The notes under the pieces were generated by a model that saw only the letters and a list, made by a program, of their open reading frames with translations, did not search any database and had not been told where the DNA came from. 64,000 nt of DNA from Nakazawaea peltata (taxonomy: Eukaryota > Ascomycota > Pichiomycetes > Alaninales > Pachysolenaceae): the NCBI GenBank assembly GCA_001599355.1, contig BCGQ01000004.1:751249-815248 (forward strand). Direction: 5' to 3'. Shown piece by piece: positions 27,715-37,488 of this stretch (position 1 is its first letter; every line of letters begins with the position of its first letter). A program made the position numbers and the translations under genes.

Positions 27715-30700
27715 ATGGATCACCAGGGATCAACTATCCCCCCAAATTGGTCGGCGTTATACGACCAAACTCCAGAGACTCCAAAATCCCATCCTTATAG
27801 AAATAGAGTGGCGACTCCGACCTCTCAGAGGACTCCGAGTTCACAAAAGACTCCTCCACGTATGGAGATGACGCCACCTGAGAGTCGAAGACCGTCTCAG
27901 AACCAACTCCAACAGAACCATCTCCAACAGCACCAACCCCAACAGAACCAACTCCAACCAGCTGACACACCTAAAAAAGTACCCAAATATTGCCACACTT
28001 GCAACCAACGTCTTACTGGTCAATTCGTAAGAGCTTTAGGAAACGTCTACCATCTTGCTTGTTTCTGTTGCCATGATTGTGGTGACGAATGTGCCTCAAA
28101 GTTCTTCTCTTCAGACCTGAAGGACCCTCAAACTGGCCTGGAAATCAAAGTGGCCTTATGTGAACAGTGTTACTTCAAAAAATTGGATCTTGTTTGTTAT
28201 AAATGTCAACAGCTGTTAAGAGGACCCTACGTTACTCTGCTCAATAGGAAATATCACCTTGAACATTTCACATGCTCTAGCTGTGATAAAGTTTTTGCCA
28301 AAGATGAGAGCTTTTATGAGCATGCTGGTGAAATTTACTGCCATTTACATTACTCAAAGTTGTACGCTTCTCATTGTGAAGGTTGTCAGGCTCCAATTCT
28401 CAAACAATATGCCGAGATTTTTAGAGGTGGAAGGATCCAACAATGGCATCCCGAATGTTTTATGGTCCATAAGTTTTGGAGTATCACGGTGACGCTGGAA
28501 TATGCTGGGCTACCGTCCAATTTAGCCAGACTTATCACTCGTGATGGAAATGTCCCACTAGCTGATGTCTCACCTGAACAGTTATTTGCTCTGGAACAAC
28601 GTATGGAACAGGCAGTGATGTCTATTTGGTTGACATTCTCGTCTTATGAAGAGGCTACTCTGGCATCTATATCGAATATGCTTCAGTTTGCCTCTACAGG
28701 ACAACAGATCAAAGGTTTACATGCTACAGGAAAGTTAATTGTTATGGTGGAGAAATTATTCAATGGAATAAACGTACTTCATGGATTGGGAGTGGAGAAT
28801 TTGGCGTCTGCAGACTCCAAATACCAGAGTTTAAAGAAAGAACCAAGATCTCTTTCGGCCAAGATCATGACATATTTACTGATTCTTAGGAAATCCAATC
28901 AAACAGGCAGATCTCCTCTGCAACATTCGAAAGAATTGTTGTCATTGATCACAGGGTTGGCTCATTACTTGAAATTGATAATCAGATATGGTTTATATCA
29001 TGCTTTGCAGTACAATAGGTTCTCGCATTCGAGTTTGGCATTGGACAGGTTCTCTAAAGAGGTGACTGGTCATGAGAGTATTCCAGATGACGTATTTTCG
29101 ACCTTGGATGTGCCTGCCACCTCCACAGATTGTTGTCCAGTATGTAAAAAGAGTATCGAAGAGGATTGTATTCTGTTCCAGTCTCATAGATGGCATTTGG
29201 ATTGTTTGAATTGTCAGCAATGTGGTAAAGGTTTCACCAAATCGACTATATCGGACGCTGCTTATATTGACAATAGGATATTCTGTGCCGAATGTTCACC
29301 TCAAGATCTGGATCGTGGATTTGAGATTGTTTCAAGATTATCACAGTTGATTTATTTGTTGAAGATCGCCCTTGTGAGGTCTAAAGTCATTATGGATAGA
29401 GATATTGACTCGGGTCGGATCAAGCCTTCAACTGCTGATCAGAATGTATCCAATCAAGAGACTGAACTGAGATACAAGAAGACTCTTACTGATATCAAGA
29501 GAATGAGATCGACTAGAAGAGACCAGAAGATCAACACACTGCTGAAACAAGAAGCTCGTCGTTCAAGAATCATCGAGGCTCCCGACCTGGATCACGCTAT
29601 AACGATGTTTGACCAGAACAATTTACAATTCTTGGATTCCAATAATGAATTGGGAGAACGTAAGACCAGATTAATCGTTAAAGATGATGAGGAGGATGAT
29701 GTTCTTGGTCCTCTTGGAGTGTCTCCGAAGGCTAAAGGTGATGCTAAGTATTTGGGAAGGACTACGGATCTTTTGAAGAGTCAAAAATCGTTGACATTGG
29801 ACGATATTCCTAGAATTGTGTCCCTGGAAGAAGCTCGTGAACAAAGACCTAATCTGTTTAGACATCTGACTCATTCCAACACTACATCTATTGATCCTAA
29901 GCCTAGATCTATGAAATTGGCTCTGCGTAGTACTACAGATGCCGAGACTGATACTTCAATTTCGAGTATTCAAAGACAGCAACTTGACCTGCCAAATACT
30001 CCTCAAGCACAACAACAAGATCAGGCTTCTCAACGTCAATTCAGTGGGTCTCAAACTAAACAAATGTATTACTCAGAATTGAGCCCACAGCAGCACTTCA
30101 TTTTACGTCATATCGCGGTATTGTCGTTGTTGAATACAAGCAGTTCAACATTCACTCGTGAAGAGTTGCTTCTGATGATCCCAACAAAGAAATCGCCTAA
30201 CTTTTGGGGTAGAATTTTCAAGTCTTCAGACTCTGTTTCTACCAAAGGAACAACTGCTCAGACTGCTGTCTTTGGTACTGCATTAGAAACACTCACTATG
30301 AAATTCGGAGTTGAAACTGATCTTGGAGTTGGTCCTCTGAAATTGAATATCCCTCTTCTTGTCGACGAATGTATCTCACTGATGCACCAAATGGATATGT
30401 CTGTAGAAGGTGTGTTCCGTAAGAATGGTAATATCAAAGGATTACGTTTATTGACTGAGGCCATCGATCGCGAACCAACTAGATTGCCTGATTTGACCAA
30501 GGAAACTCCCGTTCAACTTGCTGCATTACTTAAGAAATTCTTACGTGAGTTGCCTGATCCATTGTTAACATTCAAATTGTACGATTTATGGATCTCTTCT
30601 CAAACGGTCAAGAATGAGTCTCAGAAGTATCGTATATTGAAGCTTTGTAACTGTATGCTTCCATCGGCTCATCGTGATTCCACTGAAGTGTTGTTATTCT

Positions 30701-31125
30701 TCTTGAGATGGGTCACATCTTTTGCATATATCGACAAAGATACAGGTTCCAAGATGCATACTCATAACTTGGCTACAGTGATAACTCCTAATATTTTGTA
30801 CTCCAATCCCCATGGGGCACAAAACTCGTCGTCTAATGGTTCGTCAAACACAGATCCAATCCCTGGTGGAGAACTGTATTTCTTACTGATCGAGGTGATC
30901 GATACTTTATTGCAGAAGCCGGAGGATTTCGCAGTGGTGCCTGGTTATTTATATGATTTCTACGTTCAAGCCGGGTTTGAAAGTGGAACTCAACCGGAAC
31001 TTTCTACTAAAGAGATTTTACAGAAATGTGATATATTTTTGAAGAAGAATCCTAATTTCTTTGAGATGGCCTTTGCTGAGGATGATAAGGCGCATATGGA
31101 ATATCTTACAGAGAGTAATGTATAG
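27715..31125 (+). CDS. LRG1: LRG1, LIM-domain Rho1 GTPase-activating protein
   Basis: Lrg1 accelerates GTP hydrolysis by Rho1 and tunes cell-wall glucan synthesis and Pkc1 signalling. The 1136-residue protein opens with a Gln/Pro-rich tail. LIM1 follows at about 92-152 (CHTCNQRL...CEQCYF) and LIM2 at about 157-212 (CYKCQQLL...CHLHYS). A degenerate zinc segment (CEGCQAPIL...WHPECF) comes next, then a helical linker and a third LIM at about 472-530 (CPVCKKS...CAECSP). RhoGAP lies at about 850-1065, with the arginine finger in EGVFRKNGN near 900. Three LIMs plus a C-terminal RhoGAP fit Lrg1, not Rga1/Rga2 (two LIMs). The family arginine is present, so activity is expected. Confidence 0.93.
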   Translation: MDHQGSTIPPNWSALYDQTPETPKSHPYRNRVATPTSQRTPSSQKTPPRMEMTPPESRRPSQNQLQQNHLQQHQPQQNQLQPADTPKKVPKYCHTCNQRLTGQFVRALGNVYHLACFCCHDCGDECASKFFSSDLKDPQTGLEIKVALCEQCYFKKLDLVCYKCQQLLRGPYVTLLNRKYHLEHFTCSSCDKVFAKDESFYEHAGEIYCHLHYSKLYASHCEGCQAPILKQYAEIFRGGRIQQWHPECFMVHKFWSITVTLEYAGLPSNLARLITRDGNVPLADVSPEQLFALEQRMEQAVMSIWLTFSSYEEATLASISNMLQFASTGQQIKGLHATGKLIVMVEKLFNGINVLHGLGVENLASADSKYQSLKKEPRSLSAKIMTYLLILRKSNQTGRSPLQHSKELLSLITGLAHYLKLIIRYGLYHALQYNRFSHSSLALDRFSKEVTGHESIPDDVFSTLDVPATSTDCCPVCKKSIEEDCILFQSHRWHLDCLNCQQCGKGFTKSTISDAAYIDNRIFCAECSPQDLDRGFEIVSRLSQLIYLLKIALVRSKVIMDRDIDSGRIKPSTADQNVSNQETELRYKKTLTDIKRMRSTRRDQKINTLLKQEARRSRIIEAPDLDHAITMFDQNNLQFLDSNNELGERKTRLIVKDDEEDDVLGPLGVSPKAKGDAKYLGRTTDLLKSQKSLTLDDIPRIVSLEEAREQRPNLFRHLTHSNTTSIDPKPRSMKLALRSTTDAETDTSISSIQRQQLDLPNTPQAQQQDQASQRQFSGSQTKQMYYSELSPQQHFILRHIAVLSLLNTSSSTFTREELLLMIPTKKSPNFWGRIFKSSDSVSTKGTTAQTAVFGTALETLTMKFGVETDLGVGPLKLNIPLLVDECISLMHQMDMSVEGVFRKNGNIKGLRLLTEAIDREPTRLPDLTKETPVQLAALLKKFLRELPDPLLTFKLYDLWISSQTVKNESQKYRILKLCNCMLPSAHRDSTEVLLFFLRWVTSFAYIDKDTGSKMHTHNLATVITPNILYSNPHGAQNSSSNGSSNTDPIPGGELYFLLIEVIDTLLQKPEDFAVVPGYLYDFYVQAGFESGTQPELSTKEILQKCDIFLKKNPNFFEMAFAEDDKAHMEYLTESNV

Positions 31126-31275
31126 AGCCTCTACTGGCAACCATCTGCTGGTAGCCAGCTACTGTCTGTGCTACTGATAACTATTGATAGCTACTGACTG
31201 TGCTACTAACAGCCCCTACTAACAGCTACTGAGGACACCCTACATTATATACCTAATTAATTCTAATGAACTATA
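31126..31275. repeat. imperfect GCTACTG/TACTAAC repeats downstream of LRG1
   Basis: Between about 31135 and 31232 the words GCTACTG, CTACTAACAGC and TACTGAT recur at 15-20-bp steps. They have no coding content and may form part of the 3' UTR. Confidence 0.5.
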
Positions 31276-31949
31276 TTAACGTACACTAGCATTTCTTAAT
31301 CCCTCCACTCTACAAACATCACCTCTGCTATTTACAAGTAAATGACCATCATATACCACCCTAGATTGGTCATCAGTTCTCAACAATTTGGTAACCCCCT
31401 CTAATTGCTTAGATTTTAATTTCAGAACCGGTTGACCATCTTCAAATCCTTGGAAATGCAATTGTTCTCCAATTATCGAACTTTCAGGAGGTCTAACTAC
31501 CTCGACGATCTCATTCCCATCCTCAATGGAAGACAGTGCCAATAACATCAGCTCAGATTTTTCACCTCTCATTTTAGACGGCTTTAAATTTTTCACTATG
31601 ACGATTTTAGTGCCTAACAAATGGGCTTTGTCTATGAAGGGCACTAAACCAGAGCAGATTTGTAAGGGAGGGATAGTTTCATCCGGGTCATGTTGTACTT
31701 GTGACACATACAATTTGTTGGCGTTCGGATGGATATCTATCAGTATAATTTTAGCAACTTTTAGCGAGAGTAAACTTGGGGGGTCTAAATTGTTAGTATG
31801 GAGGACATGGCGAGAAAGGCCGGTGGGCAGGGCAGGGCTGGCAGGACTGGGCTGGCAGGACCAGAACACTTACATGTCGATTGTAAACGGCGAGCAATAC
31901 TGAAACCAAAACGGCTGGAGCCTACTATCAAACGACTTCTCATAAACAT
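31276..31949 (-). CDS. tRNA-binding (EMAP II/Arc1-C-like) OB-fold protein with mitochondrial presequence, spliced
   Basis: Exon 2 (31784..31276) encodes a stand-alone tRNA-binding OB fold like the C-terminal domain of Arc1 and EMAP II: SLKVAKI, HPNANKLYVSQV, ICSGLVPFI, VIVKNLKPSKMRGEKSELM, FEGF-like FQGFEDG, and an Arc1-like ending with NASVR. Exon 1 (31949..31874, 76 nt) has an MFMRSRLIV start and is joined over an 89-nt intron (donor GTAAGT at 31873, TACTAAC at 31798-31792, TTTAG ending at 31785). It adds 25 residues rich in Arg/Ser with no acidic residue, a typical mitochondrial presequence. The spliced product is 194 aa. It lacks the GST-like N-domain of Arc1, so a mitochondrial tRNA-binding or aminoacylation co-factor is inferred. 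Confidence 0.78.
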
Positions 31950-32296
31950 TTCGCTCTTCTGTGTTCTTCTCTCAGTTTCTCTTCCTCGTGTGTTCTTCTC
32001 CGTCTGTCTACTTCTGCGTGCTTTTCTGTACTTTTCTGTCTCTGTCTCTTTTCCTCGAACTCCTCGAAATTTATTTTTTTCCTTCGATGCCCTCGGCGCA
32101 AACCGTTAGATTTAACGTTCTTTGGCTTAGCTAAGAAGAGTATTATTAGAAGGAGGTGAATCAGAGTAGGAGGTTTAGTGACAGATCACAGCTGAAAGCG
32201 GAGATTGAGACTGAGAGACTGATAGATCATACAGAGATCACAGATCATTTCATATCATACAGATCATACATTTATACTATAGATCATATTGATGAA
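31950..32296. other. divergent promoter of the tRNA-binding gene and the zinc-finger gene
   Basis: The region is pyrimidine-rich with repeated TTCTC and CTGTCT words, then ATAGATCATACAGAGATCACAG-type repeats near 32220-32285. The zinc-finger frame stays open back to about 32156, but this extension is Arg/Ser/Asp-rich and repetitive, so it is treated as 5' UTR. Confidence 0.5.
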
Positions 32297-33286
32297 ATGA
32301 GTGAAGAACCGAGGGTAGAACCGAGGGCACATCCAACAGCGGATCCAACGCCCGTACAAAAACCAGATACAAATTCAGTGATATCAAATCACCACATCCA
32401 TACAGATCCAGATGATGATAACACATCAGGTGCGACAAAAGATCCATCCATTTCAAATTTGGTGGCTTCTAAAGAGAGTCTTATAGGACCAGAACAAATG
32501 CTGACAGCACAAACTGATACCCCACCGCCAGTTATAGCCCCAACTACGCTCCCACTTCTTATATCACAAGCAGCAAAATTACCCTACACTTCACCATCAC
32601 ATCTTTTCGCACCTCAGGGAGCGACAAGAGAAATGTATTCCACAAATACCGGACGGGGTCTGAACCTGTTTCTGCAACTTCCACCACCGGTACCACAGAC
32701 AGGTCATATTCTGCTGTATCAAACGTACCCTTATGATAAAAACCTGATAACAATGCTGAATGAGGCAAACAAGGGCAACAACAGCAGAGAACCAAGAATC
32801 AAAGCCAAACCTGGAAGACCCCCTAAAGAACTGACTATGAAATTACTACAAACATCTACAGATGACCCACAAAAAATACTACAAGAAGGAATCTCCTGTG
32901 CGGGACTGCCTAAAAAGAAAAGACCCTTTAAATGCCAAAGTAAAGGATGTGACTGGTCCTTTGCCAGACTCAGTGACCTTAAAAGGCATATGAGGTCACA
33001 TCTGCCCCCACAGCATACTTGCCCTTACTGGCAAAATGATCCAACCTGTCATAGAAATGGAGGTGCATTCAACAGGATGGATGTTTTAAAAAGACATTTA
33101 CGACTCGTACACTACATACAAGATAAGACCCCAACGGCTGGACCCGAACAAGGTTGGTGCAGGGCATGCCAAGGGGAATTTGATTCTATAAAACCATTTC
33201 TTGACCATGTTGCTGGATGTGCACGTGATGCTGCTCGGGCCAAATGGGAGTTCAAGCAGAGACAGCAACAGCAACAGCAACCATAA
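32297..33286 (+). CDS. STP-family C2H2 zinc-finger transcription factor
   Basis: I start at the ATG at 32297 (MSEEPRVEP), giving 329 residues; an upstream in-frame ATG near 32156 would add 47. The C-terminal third has the unusual Stp1/Stp2/Stp3/Stp4 finger set. Finger 1 is CQSKGC-x12-HMRSH. A long-loop finger 2 follows, CPYWQNDPTCHRNGGAFNRM then HLRLVH. The third, CRACQGEF-x-H-x-C, is followed by a poly-Gln end. An AT-hook-like KPGRPPKE lies ahead. Stp1/2 respond to external amino acids and are clipped by Ssy5; I do not recognise their N-terminal retention motifs here, so this may be closer to Stp3/Stp4. Targets are unknown. Confidence 0.72.
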   Translation: MSEEPRVEPRAHPTADPTPVQKPDTNSVISNHHIHTDPDDDNTSGATKDPSISNLVASKESLIGPEQMLTAQTDTPPPVIAPTTLPLLISQAAKLPYTSPSHLFAPQGATREMYSTNTGRGLNLFLQLPPPVPQTGHILLYQTYPYDKNLITMLNEANKGNNSREPRIKAKPGRPPKELTMKLLQTSTDDPQKILQEGISCAGLPKKKRPFKCQSKGCDWSFARLSDLKRHMRSHLPPQHTCPYWQNDPTCHRNGGAFNRMDVLKRHLRLVHYIQDKTPTAGPEQGWCRACQGEFDSIKPFLDHVAGCARDAARAKWEFKQRQQQQQQP

Positions 33287-33579
33287 TGACAATAAAAGCT
33301 TTCACCTTTCCACACTGTAGCTAATGCTTTTACCGTATGAACGGAGCTAGTGACAGCAGTCAGATCTGCCCTTGATCTGCCCACTTGACCTGCCCCCACA
33401 CAGATCTCGCCTAAATTTCGCGCGCCTCTCTTTTCTCCCAAAAGAGTAAGACCGCGTCAACACGAAAATTCCTCGTTATAGTAGAGAATTTTTGATTTAG
33501 GGAGAAAAAAATTTTATAAGAGTGGGATGCATTCACTTGAAGGATCAAAAAGTGATAAGTCAGGATTCGGTGAATCATC

Positions 33580-34337
33580 ATGAGAGGTAAGTAGATGACA
33601 AAATTAGATTATACAACTGGTACTAACACATTGAAGACTACAAACTTGTCGTTTTAGGAGCAGGTGGTGTAGGAAAATCCTCCATCACAGTACAATTTGT
33701 TCAAGGTGTTTATGTCGAAAGTTATGACCCAACCATTGAAGATTCATATCGTAAGCAAATAGAAGTTGATGGACGCGCATGTGATTTAGAAATCTTAGAT
33801 ACCGCTGGTGTTCTGCAATTCACGGCTATGCGCGAATTGTATATCAAATCAGGAAAAGGATTCTTGTTAGTGTACTCAGTTACCGACGAGACGTCATTAC
33901 AAGAATTAGAAAGCATTAGACAGCAATTGGTTAGAATCAAGGACACCGAAAATGTTCCAATGCTGCTCATAGGAAACAAATGTGACTTAGATGATGAGAG
34001 GAAAGTCACTGCCGAGGACGGGATCCTGGTATCACAAAGATGGGGTAAAGTTCCATTCTATGAAACGAGTGCTATGTATAAGACAAATGTAGAGGAACTG
34101 TTTGTCGATGTTGTTCGTCAAATTATTAGAAAAGAGGTCAATCCGAACCCTCCAGCCCTGCAAGCTCTGCCTGTCGCTGCTCCAAGAGCTTCTACTGCAC
34201 CTTCTGCACCATCATCTCTGTCCAAGATTCCTGACACTCAACCATCTTCAAAGGGTGCAGAGGCTAAGAAACCACTGACTACTACAACTCAACCTAAAAA
34301 GAGGAAAATGAAAAAAATGAAGTGTGTCATCTTATAA
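33580..34337 (+). CDS. RSR1: RSR1/BUD1, Ras-like bud-site GTPase (spliced)
   Basis: Rsr1 marks the bud site and recruits Cdc24/Cdc42. Exon 1 is only 7 nt (33580..33586, ATG AGA G). A 50-nt intron follows, with donor GTAAGT at 33587, TACTAAC at 33621-33627 and AAG ending at 33636. Exon 2 runs 33637..34337. Splicing gives [18 protein letters not shown], the exact Rsr1 start, and a 235-aa protein. Seen are the P-loop, DPTIEDSYR effector loop, DTAG, GNKCDL and ETSA. An Ala/Pro-rich linker, a basic tail and CVIL (a prenylation box favouring geranylgeranyl) end the protein. CTG at 33813 read as Ala restores [15 protein letters not shown]. Confidence 0.96.
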
Positions 34338-34671
34338 TTACTTCTTTGTCAGCACTATATTCACTTCAATGATGTCTAATTAATGCAATCACTATTAATA
34401 ATCAACCTTACTCGTATTCTCGGCGCCCTACCCAATCCCCGTACTCTTCTCTAATTTGAAAGATTCGATCTGTGCGGCGCATCCCCGCCTAAAATTATTG
34501 CTTGCTTCTTACTAAGAATTTATGTAAGCGCTTACTAAAAGTGCGCTGCAATTTGCTCTGCAATTTGCGCTGCAATTTCTGCCATTTTCTCTCCTTTAAT
34601 TGACATCATTTCTTATATAAAGAGGGCGATGGGATGAGCTCGATTGACTGAACCAACATCATCTAACTACA
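34338..34671. other. intergenic RSR1 / ECM4
   Basis: This 334-bp stretch holds the RSR1 3' UTR and the ECM4 promoter. Besides the sites listed separately there is a TTATATAAAG TATA box near 34612-34622. No gene. Confidence 0.6.
34509..34538 (+). promoter_or_regulatory. two Yap1-type TTACTAA sites upstream of ECM4
   Basis: TTACTAA occurs at 34509-34515 and again at 34532-34538, 134-163 bp upstream of the ECM4 start. The second overlaps a perfect 12-bp palindrome, GTAAGCGCTTAC (34524-34535). Three 12-bp-spaced CTGCAATTT words follow (34546, 34558, 34570). Yap1 control of glutathione genes is known in yeasts; use here is inferred. Confidence 0.6.
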
Positions 34672-35640
34672 ATGTCACAAAAATTGGATATTTTGAAATT
34701 CGCTAATAAAGATGGAGAATACAAGAGATTGGCCTCATCATTCCGTGATGAGGTTTCTCTGGCTCCTGGTCTGAAGTTTGCCCCAGAAAAGGGAAGATAT
34801 CATTTGTATGTCAGTTATGCTTGCCCATGGGCCACTAGAACTTTGATTGTTCGTCGTTTGAAGGGATTACTGTCAATTATTGGACTCAGTGTTGTTCATT
34901 GGCATATGGACTCCAATGGCTGGAGATTCCTTAAAGATGGCGATGAAGAATGTGAGGGCGCTACCGAAGAACCTCTTTATGGATTCAAGAGAATCAAGGA
35001 ATTGTATTACAAGGCCAATCCAAATTACGAAGGCAGATTCACCGTCCCTGTCTTATGGGATAAGAAGTTGGAAACCGTTGTCAACAATGAAAGTTCCGAG
35101 ATTATCAGAATGTTTAACCATTCGTTCGACAGTTTGCTCAGTGAACCATTCCAAAAGATTGATTTCTATCCTACTGATTTAAGATTGAAAATTGACGGTT
35201 TGAACGATTGGATCTACAATAACATCAATAACGGTGTTTACAAAGCTGGTTTCGCAACTAAACAAGAAGTTTACGAAAAGGAAGTCAAGAATGTATTTGA
35301 AAACCTCGACAGAGTGGAGAAAGTTTTGGCTGATGTGCAAGCCAAGGGTCAAAATTATTTGACCGGTGAAAGACTTACCGAACTGGATATCAGATTATTT
35401 GTCACCATCATCAGATTCGACCCTGTCTATGTCCAACATTTCAAGTGTAATATCGGTATGATCAGATATGACTACCCTCTGATTCATAAATGGTTGCGCC
35501 ATTTATATTGGGAGATTCCAGGTTTCAAAGAGGAGACCAATTTCGATCATATCAAATTCCATTACACCAAATCTCATCCTCTGATCAATCCTCATGCCAT
35601 TACCCCACTCGGTCCTGCTCAAAATATTTTACCTTTATAA
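34672..35640 (+). CDS. ECM4: ECM4/GTO-type omega-like glutathione transferase
   Basis: This is a 322-residue cytosolic or peroxisomal glutathione transferase of the Ecm4/Gto2 (xi/omega-like, glutathionyl-hydroquinone reductase) class. The thioredoxin-like half has YVSYACPWATRTLIVR near residues 44-60, with the catalytic Cys in ACPWA. SVVHWHMD and the VPVLWD/NNESSEI glutathione-binding segment follow. The C-domain has LTGERLTELDIRLFVTIIRFD and the diagnostic Tyr-rich YPLIHKWLRHLYW. The active cysteine and Tyr segment are both present, so quinone reductase or thiol-transferase activity is expected. Its promoter carries two TTACTAA sites. Confidence 0.93.
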   Translation: MSQKLDILKFANKDGEYKRLASSFRDEVSLAPGLKFAPEKGRYHLYVSYACPWATRTLIVRRLKGLLSIIGLSVVHWHMDSNGWRFLKDGDEECEGATEEPLYGFKRIKELYYKANPNYEGRFTVPVLWDKKLETVVNNESSEIIRMFNHSFDSLLSEPFQKIDFYPTDLRLKIDGLNDWIYNNINNGVYKAGFATKQEVYEKEVKNVFENLDRVEKVLADVQAKGQNYLTGERLTELDIRLFVTIIRFDPVYVQHFKCNIGMIRYDYPLIHKWLRHLYWEIPGFKEETNFDHIKFHYTKSHPLINPHAITPLGPAQNILPL

Positions 35641-35863
35641 TTGAAATAAAAATTATTGCCGCTTTCTCGTTCCCAGCCTTACGGCTTCAAGCATTATTTA
35701 AGGCTATCACTCACGTGCCCCTCTTTTTTCCCTTTCGTTCAGGGCGCACCTTCCAGCTATTTAGGCGGAGGGGTTTGCAACGATAAGTGGGAAAAATTTT
35801 CTTTTGGGATTTATCGAGTTGTCGGTTGACTGAGGAGGGGAGCTCACGGTAGCGAAGTAGAAG

Positions 35864-36775
35864 ATGCTTCAGTTTATTGGACCTTGGGTCCCACTGTTCA
35901 AGAGTTGTATAGATTCCGAACTGAGCGATTTCACCACTTTCTCTTTTGCTACGGTCGATTCTAATGGCAGACCAAAAGTCAGAACATGTGTATTTAGAGG
36001 GTTTTTGTTTAATAATTCAAAGACCAATGTATTGACGTTTACCACCGATAAGAGGATGATGAAATTCAAGGAATTACAAGAAGATTGTCATTTCGAGCTG
36101 TGTTTTTATTTCCACAAATCTAAAAAACAATTCAGACTTAGTGGATCACTGAAGATTATCAATGAACAAGTTTACCCTCAAATTGTAATGCCTAAATTGG
36201 ATCAACTTGTCGAGCAGATTAATATTAATAACGACAATAACGATGATGAATCTAATGATAATGAAGAAAATGACGAGACAGAGAAATTAGTTATGGAAAA
36301 GGTATCTAAATACACTACCGAGAGAGAAAAGGACCAAAAAACTGGACTTTTAGAGCCATTGAATTATCCTTTGATTTCCCCGGCAATAGTGGAAAAATAT
36401 AAGAAGCTCGAATTCGATGAGAATGATCATTATTCTGGAGTGTCTTCCCCGGGAGTTGAGCTTGAACCTCCTACTAAGGAAGAATGGCTGAGCGAATTGC
36501 AAAGACATTGGGATAGTCTCTCGAGAACGATGAAATCTACGTTTAGAAAACCGGTTCCTGGTTCTCAAATTACTCAAGAAAAGAGAACTTTGTTGGATCT
36601 GATCAGTCGTAGAGTAGATGGTAAGAAAGATGAGGTAGGATTAGAGAATTTTTGTGTCGTTTGTATGTTTGTTAATGTGGTGGATTTTGTTGATTTGGAT
36701 AATTTAAATAATAGAAGATGGATCATGAGAAGAGGCAAGGCCGATCATTGGAAGGAATATGAGGTCTGTCCTTAA
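35864..36775 (+). CDS. FMN-binding PNPOx-like protein (Alr4036/YLR456W type)
   Basis: This 303-residue protein is of the pyridoxamine-phosphate oxidase-like split-barrel group with an Alr4036-type FMN-binding domain. S. cerevisiae has YLR456W and YPR172W of this kind. Residues 1-105 form the barrel (FTTFSFATVDSNGRPKVRTCVFRGF, LTFTTDKRMMKFKEL, FYFHKSKKQFRLSG). A middle Asn/Asp/Glu-rich insertion of about 30 residues is low complexity. The C-terminus has RHWDSLSRTMKSTFRKPVPG and the closing RRWIMRRGKADHWKEYEVCP. True PLP synthesis is not shown for this group, so the reaction is left open. Confidence 0.8.
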   Translation: MLQFIGPWVPLFKSCIDSELSDFTTFSFATVDSNGRPKVRTCVFRGFLFNNSKTNVLTFTTDKRMMKFKELQEDCHFELCFYFHKSKKQFRLSGSLKIINEQVYPQIVMPKLDQLVEQININNDNNDDESNDNEENDETEKLVMEKVSKYTTEREKDQKTGLLEPLNYPLISPAIVEKYKKLEFDENDHYSGVSSPGVELEPPTKEEWLSELQRHWDSLSRTMKSTFRKPVPGSQITQEKRTLLDLISRRVDGKKDEVGLENFCVVCMFVNVVDFVDLDNLNNRRWIMRRGKADHWKEYEVCP

Positions 36776-37488
36776 CTGTATATATTGTAATGATAAGATT
36801 TACCCCATAGTATGATTACCCTTTTAGGCAATCGAGTAACTGTTTTCGGAAAGCGAGAGATTTATGCACTCGGCATAGAGAAGGCGTAGAGGGAGCGGAG
36901 AGGGGCAGAGAGGCGTGTAATCATTGAGGCACAGTAAACATTGAATTTGAGGGAATCACACTGTAACAACTCCCGGATCCCCAAATGGTTTCGTCAGTCC
37001 TCCCCCACACTTGTAAACCCAATCTTCCCCTCATATTCTTTGCCCGTCCTTTTCCCTCCTCAAACCCAACCACCCAACTGACACTAAAAATGGAATAAAA
37101 AAAGAAATTCTTCGTGTACACAAAAGGAAAAAACACACACACAGAATCCCTCGAGTTGATTCAACGAAAAGCAGAAAAAAAAGACAGAAATCGTTGACGG
37201 GATCAAGAATCAGCAGTCGAGAGTCTGGACAGAGATAGTATAATCCATCTTGAGAGCTTGCTTGGAACCCTTGTTTTATAGAGGGAATAGACACGGGGAT
37301 ACAGATTATAAAGAATCGTGTCGAATCTGTTAGAAAAGTCACGAAAAGACCGAGAGCAAAGCAAGACTTGAAAGCGGGATAGAATTGTATTGCATGTTAG
37401 TTGACACCAAAGTGATTCGAGTCGATCTTGCTTCCATTCATTTATCTTAAATTCTTCTGTTTCATTAGTTCATTTCATTATCGCATTC
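36776..37488. other. intergenic upstream of YCK2, 713 bp
   Basis: This holds the 3' UTR of the FMN-binding gene and a long YCK2 leader region. There are A-rich tracts near 37100 and 37170. No credible gene is seen on either strand; two minus-strand frames here lack family features. Confidence 0.55.
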
